A DNA stretch of 64,000 nucleotides. Origin: Aradus depressus (Eukaryota; Arthropoda; Insecta; Hemiptera; Aradidae). The DNA is taken from positions 19,718,562-19,782,561 of the forward strand of contig OY759217.1 in the NCBI GenBank assembly GCA_963662175.1. The letters are read 5' to 3'. Both the position numbers and the translations under genes were made by a program. Of this stretch, positions 56,290-64,000 are shown one piece after another (position 1 is the stretch's first letter; each line of letters opens with the position of its first letter). The notes under the pieces were generated by a model. It saw only the letters and a list, made by a program, of their open reading frames with translations, made no database searches and was not told the DNA's origin.

Positions 56290-56870
56290 CTGAACCAGGA
56301 CCCTCTTTATTCAAATGACGAAAACAACGTTTTCGGCTGTCGCCATCGTCAACATGAAGTTCAAAAGTTACATTTAAGTTTGCTAGGTTGTCATATTTAT
56401 ACGATCCTCAGGTTACCTGACGTTACCTAAGGCTGTGTCTCCTACGCAAGTCCCTGGGAGGGGGGGGAAGTGCTATCTTAACGTAACATTTACAAATATT
56501 TGATAAACCACAATTTCTTACTTTTATATTTTCTTTATGCTTGTATTTTCTTCATTTTATTGACAACTAAAATATTTGTAAATGTTAAGGTAGGACACCT
56601 AGGAGACACAGCCTTAGGTAATCTTAGGTATCAGTTTTGAACTTTGTGCTGGCGAAGACGTAAGCCGAAACCTGTTCACTTGATGTATATATTTTGGTGG
56701 AATTAGACAATATAAAAATTTAACAAGTCCCTTGTTTTTATTTATTTTATTAGTTTTCCACTTCATTGACACAGATCGCAGAAATGTATTCGGACACAAT
56801 AGACAACGACAAACGATGCGGTTAAATTTGCAATGCACTGCTTTGTGTACATGAGATGAAAATTCTCCCA
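56290..56870. repeat. Two family F units head to head
   Basis: GTTACCTAAGGCTGTGTCTC and AACATTTACAAATATTT in the left unit (56390-56500) are inverted in the right unit (56565-56650: GAGACACAGCCTTAGGTAA). The outer parts carry CTTTATTCAAATGACGAAAA on the left and GCAGAAATGTATTCGGACAC on the right. Non-coding. Confidence 0.65.
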
Positions 56871-56879
56871 ATTAATTAA

Positions 56880-59100
56880 TTGTCTTCTTACGACCTTTAT
56901 TTTTAAAACAAAATTTTTCTACAAAGGTTTAAAATACTGTTTTATTTTCATACAATTTTTTTTAGTATTACAAAAACATAGTTAACGCTATTTCATACGC
57001 TTCTGATTTGTGAGAAATAAATCCATTTTTCCCTCCTAAAACTATTTATTTACATCAAAAGTATATCAACATCTTGATATGAGAGCAGTAAGTTATGGAT
57101 TTTGTACGCCTATAGTTTTCAAGAGAAAACCAAAAACTATGCCATCATTTAACTCAAAATGGCAGCTTTCTCTTCGATCCTACGTTATAAATGTATGCCG
57201 AACATAGTCGTTTCTACAACAATCTTGACATATTTCACCATTTTTGAGTTATTTGTGAAAAACGGGTTTGCGGAGTGTCTCTGCGTTTTTTTATACCCCA
57301 TGTATTTGTTAAAATGGGTAACAGCAAATTTCACGCTGATATCCAGGATAGCAATATTCTTGTGCTATCATAATTCACCACCAAGCGATTTTCTGTCTTG
57401 AAGAAATAAACAATTGTGTTCAATTTTCTAGCTAAACCGATTCGTGGACAGTGTCCTACATGAAAAATCGCATTAGTGCGATCATTATAATATTTTTATT
57501 AAGTGATTTTTATTAAAAGGAATGTTAGGCCTCATTATCTTTGTTCTTATTATTGCCTTCAATAAAAATCCCATAAAAATAACCTAGTTCTAATAGAAGA
57601 ATTTCAGTATTTTTTGTTTATGACTGAATTATCCTATCTGTTAACTACTAAAAGTACGAATTTTTATTATTATAGACATTTTGAATTCATAAATGTTATT
57701 TAGTATATGCGTCGTGCTCAGTATGAAAGCATCCTATGTTTAGTGCTTTTTACATATGACCTTCCCGCCTTCACACTGGTATACGAAAGTCCTGTTTTGC
57801 CCACATCAGATATTTTTGCAATCTTCCCTCCTCTCTTCCTTCTTCGGGGTCTTGATCACTCTTATCAAAATAGAGACGTGGGCATTCATTTTTGTTTTTC
57901 TTTGCCTTTTTCCTCTTTATCCATCTTCCTGGCCCGTCCTGTCATCGTTATAGTCCGTATAGAAAGTTCTGCGTCACCATTCAAGGCAGGATAGAATGTT
58001 TGATTGACATCAAATACTAAAATGAGCTGAATAAAATGACTCCATATCGAGGGTCAACATTTTAAAGTAAATATTTGATTTCAGGTCTAATTTACGACCC
58101 CGACTAAAATGCCGAATGAGCCTTATGTGATTACATACTTATATATATCTTCGTATTACTTACATATCGGAAGAGAATTGCAAACATTCGTTTTATATAC
58201 AGATATTTCACTCATGTAATTCGAATAATTTTGTTAGTAGAACTATAATAGAATGCACATCTTGTTACGTTTTGTTCAGTCCAAGCACACTTTTAATAAT
58301 TTATTTATTATTACTAATAAATAATTCTGAACTGGCTGCAAAAATATTTTTGCAAAATGTCATATAAGTATGCAACAACCTTTTTACAAGCACACATCAC
58401 TGAAGTCTAAGGGCGTTAACACAGCATTTCCTTATTACACACACGGAGCTGAGGTCGGTAGTAGGCAGTAAATCCACGAGTAGGGCAGCTAGTGGGCGAG
58501 GATAAACGATGACAGCTAGATCATGGGTACTCCAGGTGGAATGTATAGGATGACCTCCCAAAACACCACAAATCGCACTTTGGTTTTCTGTTTATTTGCA
58601 GATATTATTATCTAAGCTCAAAATATATTATAAGCGCAGGTTAACCAGCTTCAACTGATAAGTACCGTTATTTGCCTGGTTAATAACTAAATTTAATACT
58701 GGTTAATACTAAATTAGAAAAATTTGGATGTTTAATGACTTTGAGGCCTAAGTAGTTTCATTTACCCGCCTCGACAGCTTAAATTATTGTGGCCTAGGCT
58801 GGATAATTCCAACCTCTAAGCTGGAAAGCTGAAATTTGTCAGACAGTTGTATTGTTCAGCTCATCAATGTTGGGCAACAGCGGGCAACCCAAGCTCGTTT
58901 GTGCCGTGTACCTTAGTGTTGTACAGAGCTCAGCGCACACATTATATCTTGTTACTCAGCACCCTGATAACTTACCGTAATCCTTAACGCTATAAACCTC
59001 TTCCTATGAAGTTTTTATCGTTATAGTAGTTTCCGAGTTAAAAGAACCGTATTAAACAGAATTTTATTTCCGATATTATCTATGAACAAGTAAAACATAG
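56880..59100. other. Intergenic, nothing assignable
   Basis: Frames at 57159-57401 and 57707-57994 are Phe/Leu/Ser-rich and look like T/C-rich strand artefacts. 58740-59000 is more complex but non-coding by eye. Confidence 0.5.
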
Positions 59101-59109
59101 ATGCGAGGG

Positions 59110-59935
59110 TTTGGGTTGTGCAGTAGTCACCCTAAAATCGAACTGGACATTCAAAATCAATCGAGAATGGAGCATTTTCACAGAAGTTTTCACATTAGTG
59201 CAAGCCTTATATTCACATCCCATTCACAAAATTCCAAATTTCTTATTTTCACGGATTCTCTTAGCTCGATTCGGGCGATTCAAAATTTATGGTCAGTTGA
59301 AAAAACCATTCAAGAAATTCACTCATAGCATTCAAAATTAATTAAAAAAAAAAAAAAAAAATTAAACTAATTTGGATCCCGTCCCATGTCGGCATTTCTG
59401 GGAACGAAAAAGCAGATATTGCCGCAAAAGACGCTGCACTCTCCCCCTCATCTCCTCAACAAACAGTTAACACAGCATAAGACCTTTCGACCTACTTCAG
59501 AAGAAAAACTGAACAATGAATGGACTCAGATGGAAGACAACAAACTCCCAAAAGAAGAAAACAAGCTGTGGAAACCTCCAAGCACCAGGAACAGACGGGA
59601 CACGGTGATCATCACAAGACTAAGACTTGGACATACGAAACTGACACATTGCTACCTACTTCTTGGACTTGAACAGCCGACATGCTCCTGCAACCAAGTG
59701 TATACAGAGCTCACAGTACAACATATACTGACTGACTGCACAAACTACACCACAAACAAATACAAACTACCGACTGACATGAAAAAACTACTCCAAATAG
59801 CCAACTATGAATACAACGGACTCATCCAGTTCCTTAAAGACGCAAAGCTCTACGAGGACATGTAGACGATAGTCGTCACTAATGACCCTGAAGTCGATGC
59901 GACGTTAAATAAAAATAATAATAAAAAAAAAGTAA
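59110..59935 (+). mobile_element. LINE 3' end: RNase H and zinc knuckle, second copy of the 4.4-kb family
   Basis: RNase H begins in one frame (FLIFTDSLSSIRAIQNL, with the catalytic Asp), is interrupted by a stop and an A-run near 59342-59360, and resumes in another frame as GTKKQILPQK followed by RRDTVIITRLRLGHTKLTHC and CSCNQVYTELTVQHILTDC. It ends at 59865. The 3' UTR carries ACCCTGAAGTCGATGCGACG and an A-rich tail at about 59906-59940. Close relative of 4435-5020; inactive. Confidence 0.85.
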
Positions 59936-60592
59936 AATAAGTTTTTTTTTTTTTCATAATTAAAGGTCTGTCTCCGATATTGAAAAAAAAAAAAAAACGG
60001 AGAAATAATGAAGTTACGCTTTAGACCGAGAATCCCGAGTTCGATTTTTATATAAGTAGAGATTTAGGAGAAGAAATGTGCAATAAATAGAACGAAAATT
60101 TAAATATATATTAAAATATAATGTTTTTTAGGTCTATTAATATTGATAAATTTGGTTTTAAATTACAAAACTAAAATAATTGTCAACAATTCAATAAACT
60201 AAAAATTCTATATACTTAAGATAATTGTACAAAATGAACCCACCTTATCTCAAGCATTCCCTATATTATTACAATAGTTCATAATATAAAAAACAAAACA
60301 ATAGGTAAATCAAAATGTCTGTAATTATTTATATACATATATATATATTTTTTGTAACATAAAATTAATGAAATAAACAGGAAAAAAAAAAAAAAAATCG
60401 TAAGGCAATACAATTCTTGAGACAATTTCAGACACACAAAAGTGATTCCAAAAAGGTGGGCGATAGTTTGCATCGAACCAAATCAACAAGAAAACGTGCA
60501 TAAACGTATATTCATTATCATATTCAAGTGAATATAATTTACTTATATATATAAATATGTACAAAAGGTCTTTAAAAAAAATAAATAAAGAT

Positions 60593-60699
60593 TTATACAG
60601 GTCGTCTTGAGGTACTCAGTAACGTCGTTATGGTCATTGAGTCAGGGAATAAACTGTGATAATTAATTAATGGCACATATGCGGCAGTGATGACTCTTC
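60593..60699 (-). CDS. RBM39: RBM39 terminal exon
   Basis: The acceptor is a strong T-run followed by CAG. The exon completes the Gly of WFAG, encodes the last RRM strand (VITAAYVPL) and the conserved LFPDSMT tail, and ends STSRRPV plus TAA at 60593-60595. The track of ATG-started ORFs misses it because it has no early Met. AATAAA-like signals lie just 3' in the AT-rich sequence below 60590. Confidence 0.9.
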
Positions 60700-63182
60700 C
60701 TGAAAAAAAAAAATTGTTTAATAAATATGTAATAAAAATAAAGAGAAACTAATTAAAAAAAAAAAGTCGATGAATCACCAGCAATCAATCCCCCCCACCC
60801 TTCTGACCGATTACATAACTTTCCCTATACTTCATATAGGTGAAGAAGTAAAAAGTGGTCACTCAAAATAATAAATTACTAATTGTTATATAAATGTGAG
60901 TTGCCTAGTAACTAATTAAACAATAAATGTTATCCGATAATGGCGATTAGGGTATCAAATTGAAAATCTTAATGCGCTGATTAAGAATATATCATATTTA
61001 TATATTTATTAAAATTTCAATAATTTTAGCCATTAAAAAAAAAAATAATAAGTGTTGATAATTAAAAAGGAATATAAAACAAAAAAGGAGGTGCCGGTAG
61101 CTCAAAGGAGCTAGCCTACTGAGCTCAAGATCACGGGTTCTAAACCCGGCTGAAGTCGTTAGGTTTTTATCTGGAAGATAGAGAAACCTTGAGCACGCCA
61201 TCCTTAGGATGGGACTTTAAGCGATGGTCCCGAGCCTATACGATATCAAACTCTCTAAAGGGAAATAGATATTCAAATGCTGAATTTCAGCAGTATCAAA
61301 ACTTTTTAAAAATCGCTATTCATTTTAGTTAGTTAAGATATTGTGACTTATGGCCGGGTTGAACTACAAGGTCATATCGCCTACCACCAGAGCGCTTTGA
61401 CATGAGCCCAACTCTGGTGAGTCATAAATGTTTCCTACCCAGGTTTAGTCTCTATGAGCTATCAGCGCCCTCTACTATTTCTTTTATATTCATATTCCAG
61501 TTTTAATTATCAACAATTATTATTATTATTTTTTGTTAGGTTCGGGCGATGATAACCATGGCAGTTTTTCGCCCTAAAACCACAATAAATTATAATAATA
61601 ATTATCAACAAATAATTTTTTTACACATTTTTTTTTATAAATTGTATAATTGAAGTTTATAAGAAAATTAATTAATAAGATAAATGTACCTGCAAACCAT
61701 CGGCCATGAAGTGAGTTGACAGCTGCAACAGCGGTGGTAATTGTAGGGCATTTAACGTAAACATTCCCAGCTGAGACTTTATCAACGTACACATGAAGCA
61801 CCCCACCGTGCTTTATACACTCTTCTATCACATCGTCTCGGATCTCAATATCCCAACTTGGATTTGTTTCTCTGTGATTGGAAAAAAAATACTCTTTAAA
61901 AAACACATTTCTTATTAGATATGTTGAGATGTACACAAAATACACACATTATAAATATTCAAATACTCTAAAATTAATTATTTTTTAAAAGAGAATCGCC
62001 AAAATGTTGGAATTTTTTATCCATTCGATTAATGTATATCCATCAGCTCGGAGACGTCTTCGACAGACGTATGGGTTTCATCTTTACTCGCTATGTCCAT
62101 CGGTTCGGATACAGCAGCGGTAGAGGTACTCGCGCTGTCATTCACCTCGCGCGCCGCGTGAATTTTGCGACGCACCCGAAACAGTCTCGCTCGCTCGGTG
62201 TCGAACATTGGGGCACCTGAGCGTGGCCCATAGCCTCCAAAGATATGCCTGATCTAAATTTTCGGCTGGCTCTTGCGAGGACTGAGGCCGACATATTGAA
62301 TTTTCACTGTTTTTTGCACAATTATATAAAATTTTTAAATAGAAAAATTGTTCAAAATGCACTTATTATTACTTAAATTGATCTCGACAAACTCTATACA
62401 CAAAAACCCGATTCAACGCGCTACCACGTCTGAGTCACACTGAATGGAAAGGAGAGAGAGCGCCAGTTTTGACCAATTAGCCTGGGCGCCCTCCCTGCCG
62501 CCCCGCGACGTCAACTCAAGGTCGTATTAGCGAGCTGATCATATATGGTACTGATCATATATACAGCACAGCACTTACCGTCTCTGAGGCTAATTAATAG
62601 TTAGGGAGTTATTAAGGCAAGACGATATAGACGTTTTCGTTACGGTCCAAATTTCTGTCCTGGTTACCCGTATGTTTCAGTGTGATTTTGAAGAGTTTTC
62701 ACGTCAAAAATAATTTTGGATTAGATAATAAACATTTTTGCAAATTTAGAAAAATTTCCTGGCATCTCAGATTCATATTTTAGAAGAATCCAAATGAAGT
62801 AATTTCGGAAACTACTGCAGAAATCAAAATTAAGCATAATACTAGCCAAAATATCTACAGGAAGTGTGAAAATATTATTTATTTATTTTTTTAAATATAT
62901 TTTTAATTATTATTTTCATTATTCATATTTTTTTTTTTAATGATCACAATGGCTAAATGTATTTCATTTTTTTTGTTCATTTAATTGTAGATATTTTCAC
63001 GGAGTACAGAGAAACCATTATTATAATAATAAATTGTACGTACGAGAAAGGGTCGAACATATTCGACAGCATAAAACACTGGGTGGCAATAGGTGGTGCG
63101 ATATTGGTCGCTAGAGGAACTCCACCAGGTACAGCAACGTTCAACGCAGAGGCAGCTGCTGCGGGGATCTGCATACCAGTAC
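60593..63182 (-). CDS. RBM39: RBM39/Caper splicing-factor homologue, last three exons (5' part outside window)
   Basis: Nuclear RNA-binding coactivator of splicing. Three minus-strand exons, 63044-63182, 61690-61871 and 60593-60699, join in exact phase (2+135+2, 1+180+1 and 2+105 nt) with AG/GT borders. They encode about 140 residues ending in TAA. The first exon carries GTGMQIPAAAASALN, then ATQCFMLSNMFDP. The second carries WDIEIRDDVIEEC, HGGVLHVYVDK, GNVYVKCP and LHGRWFAG. The last carries VITAAYV, LFPDSMT and STSRR. This matches the C-terminal RRM of RBM39 from memory of that family. It is a U2AF-homology motif (UHM), recognisable by the Arg-Xaa-Phe signature RWF, which binds UHM-ligand motifs of U2AF65/SF3B1. 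One residue (usually Gln, between Ala and Gly after VDK) appears absent. Upstream RS and first two RRM exons are not in the window. SINE copies sit in the introns and upstream. Family identity is near certain; orthology is inferred. Confidence 0.93.
60752..60865 (-). repeat. Repeat family A, short deleted copy (in RBM39 intron)
   Basis: GTCGATGAATCACCAGCAAT at one end and, inverted, GAAGTATAGGGAAAGTTATG at the other: the two ends of the family without the interior. Confidence 0.65.
61088..61265 (+). mobile_element. SINE C copy (head and half body) in RBM39 intron
   Basis: GTGCCGGTAGCTCAAAGGAG, GATCACGGGTTCTAAACCCG and GGTCCCGAGCCTATACGATA. It stops in the body. It faces an inverted partial copy at 61333-61475. 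Confidence 0.8.
61333..61475 (-). mobile_element. SINE C copy, inverted partner in RBM39 intron
   Basis: TTAGTTAGTTAAGATATTGT, GGTCATATCGCCTACCACCA and GAGCTATCAGCGCCCTC. With the copy at 61088 it could fold into an intronic hairpin in the RBM39 pre-mRNA only over parts shared by both. Confidence 0.78.
61690..61871 (-). CDS. RBM39: RBM39 exon (core of C-terminal UHM)
   Basis: The acceptor is AATCACAG. A second AG two bases downstream exists but would break the phase. The donor reads GCAG then GTACAT. Sixty complete codons span most of the RRM fold, from ETNPSWD to GRWFA, including the RNP1-like NVYVKC strand and the helix-B region AVAAVNSLHG. Confidence 0.93.
62029..62208 (-). CDS. 59-codon ORF with coding-like composition, unknown product
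   Basis: It begins MFDTERARLFRVRRK, a basic start, and continues into an acidic Ser/Thr-rich half ending VEDVSELMDIH and TAA. Codon choice (GAC, ACC, GAG, CTG, GTC) is unlike the surrounding AT-rich DNA, which argues for real coding. The open frame extends 5' of the ATG to a stop near 62255. It lies on the same strand as RBM39, in the intron between exons 63044-63182 and 61690-61871. Unknown family. Confidence 0.3.
   Translation of the reverse strand: MFDTERARLFRVRRKIHAAREVNDSASTSTAAVSEPMDIASKDETHTSVEDVSELMDIH
62142..62294 (-). CDS. Small ORF or first exon downstream of the intronic promoter
   Basis: Fifty codons starting MSASVLARASRKFRSG, with a favourable start context (TTCAATATG), about 145 bases after the initiator-like motif. 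The Arg/Ser/Ala-rich start would suit a mitochondrial presequence, but that is only composition. It overlaps another ORF (62029-62208) in a different frame. It could be a first exon spliced at one of the internal CAG/GTG or GAG/GTGAAT donors, or an upstream ORF. I do not recognise it. Confidence 0.25.
   Translation of the reverse strand: MSASVLARASRKFRSGISLEAMGHAQVPQCSTPSERDCFGCVAKFTRRAR
62430..62530 (-). promoter_or_regulatory. CpG-rich promoter-like block inside RBM39 intron
   Basis: This block is strikingly GC/CpG-rich for the locus. Read on the minus strand it has a GC box (GGGGCGG), a TGACGTCG CRE-like site, an inverted CCAAT (ATTGG) and then CATTCAGTGTG, containing the arthropod initiator TCAGT at about 62439-62443. 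Clean 5'-UTR-like AT-rich sequence follows to an ATG at 62292-62294. Another strong donor-like GTAAGTG lies upstream at about 62590. It may be an alternative promoter of RBM39 or of a nested gene; this is inferred from motifs only. Confidence 0.4.
62790..62885 (-). repeat. Repeat family B fragment
   Basis: GTAATTTCGGAAACTACTGC, AGAAATCAAAATTAAGC and ATATCTACAGGAAGTGTGA match family B in the orientation of 34030. Confidence 0.6.
63044..63182 (-). CDS. RBM39: RBM39 exon (linker before UHM)
   Basis: The acceptor is TTGCAG and the exon opens with GT, which finishes a Gly codon started in an exon outside the window. The donor reads GTACGT. The exon carries the Ala-rich linker and the conserved LSNMFDP stretch. 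It ends after two bases of a Ser codon completed by the next exon. Confidence 0.9.
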
Positions 63183-63604
63183 CTGCAATAATTAATATAT
63201 GTAATAAGGTTTAATACAATGGTGAATAATGTTAAGAACAAGTCTCCAATTGAGGTGTCAGTGTCACTTTAGTGTACTCCTATAAATAAAACCATCAAAA
63301 TAACAAAAGTGTGACGTGATCGAATTAGTATGTTCTCTTATTACAAGTTGGAAAATAATGGCGTAAATCAGTACAACTATAAAGTAACTTGACGGTTGTT
63401 GAGGCCCAAGGTAAGATGAACTTGATAAAGACAATGGGGTATATGTGGAGGGGGCGGCGCCATTGTGCATATACTTGAGTGGCCAGTAGAGGTCACTGCG
63501 GCCATAGTTCATTAGTTCACCTGACGAGTCAATCTGGCTAACTGCACAGAAGTGTCCTCAGTCCTTAATTATTATAATTTATTAGTTAACCTATACAGTC
63601 CATT

Positions 63605-63963
63605 TATTTTCTAGAGGCTAGGTTTGGTAAGGTTAGGTTTTATGACTCAAGCTCGGGCTTTAACTGAGAGGTCATATCGCCTACTACCAGAGAACTCTTT
63701 CGTCACTCTGGTGGACATGAGGCCGACTATACTGTGGGAGTCCTAAATTTTGCCTACCCTAAATTTTTTTTCACCTAGAGCAGGGGTCTTTAACGAGTAC
63801 CTGGCATCGTACAGGCTCGGGACAATCGTTTAACGTCCCATCCGAAGGACGGCGTGCTTAAGTTTATTTTACCTCGCAGATAAAATAAACTAAGGGCCTC
63901 CCCAGGTCGGGTTCTTGAGATCAGAAGGCAAGCACGCATACCACTGAGCTTCCGGCGCCCTCT
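63605..63963 (-). mobile_element. SINE C copy, full length, CCTAA-type tail
   Basis: Left end CTAGGTTTGGTAAGGTTAGG and TTTTATGACTC is the CCTAA-type tail. The body is complete. The right end GAGCTTCCGGCGCCCTC is the A-box side with one change. It lies upstream of the RBM39 exons, probably in an intron. Confidence 0.88.
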
Positions 63964-64000
63964 ATGATTCATACTTGAAGCTAGGCTCTCATAATATGCT

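Noticed and set aside
55932..56430. Overlapping Phe-rich ORFs
   Set aside because: T-rich tract translated in several frames.
57707..57994. 95-codon plus-strand ORF
   Set aside because: Phe/Leu/Ser-rich product of a pyrimidine-rich strand; no motif, and an overlapping frame is equally open.
62032..62220. Plus-strand 62-codon ORF in the RBM39 intron
   Set aside because: It is the antisense of better coding-like minus-strand frames next to a minus-oriented promoter-like block.
62981..63241. 86-codon minus-strand Cys-rich ORF
   Set aside because: Out-of-frame shadow of the true RBM39 exon at 63044-63182.

Overview
This is an AT-rich, intron-bearing, transposon-saturated piece of animal nuclear DNA. 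The organism is inferred to be an arthropod. A copepod such as a sea louse would fit, but nothing in the window proves that. Supporting signs are a spliced animal gene (RBM39/Caper), LINEs of Jockey/CR1/RNase-H type, mariner, hAT, piggyBac and PIF/Harbinger remnants, two tRNA-derived SINE families, and SINE tails carrying CCTAA units (the complement of the arthropod telomere unit TTAGG). I see no rRNA, no functional tRNA gene, no CRISPR array and no prokaryotic operon structure.

Layout. 0-12 kb: decayed LINE 3' ends (2.8-5.0 kb, 8.8-9.6 kb), a dead mariner (5.4-5.7 kb), a 23-bp minisatellite, a hAT-type MITE with target-site duplication (9.86-10.57 kb) and the first SINEs. 12-25 kb: an exon-like island, LINE scraps, a cluster of foldback/MITE elements (14.9-17.2 kb), a 1.54-kb inverted-repeat element with many subterminal motifs (19.07-20.61 kb) and a hAT relic with a SINE inserted in it. 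26-32 kb: a frameshifted piggyBac transposase, a BED-finger hAT exon, and a 3-kb PIF/Harbinger element whose two genes lie on opposite strands with their exons interleaved. 32-44 kb: several isolated exon-like islands (two with good splice sites), LINE fragments, an endonuclease-like fragment and two very long near-perfect palindromes 0.7 kb apart. 44-54 kb: a small hAT element with a perfect 8-bp target duplication, a second diverged Harbinger element with a TAA duplication, an inverted/tandem repeat element, a pre-miRNA-sized hairpin and two GC-rich modules containing an RFX X-box-like palindrome. 54-60 kb: retroelement gag, pogo-like and LINE fragments.

The one clear host gene is at the right end on the minus strand. 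Three exons (63044-63182, 61690-61871, 60593-60699) join in perfect phase to encode the C-terminal UHM-type RRM and stop codon of an RBM39/Caper splicing factor; its upstream exons lie beyond the window. A CpG-rich promoter-like block with overlapping small ORFs sits in its penultimate intron.

Most of the rest is mobile DNA in layers: SINEs in hATs, SINE fragments in repeat family A, Harbinger in a MITE array. One SINE family shares its 3' tail with a LINE in the same window, which suggests a mobilising partnership.
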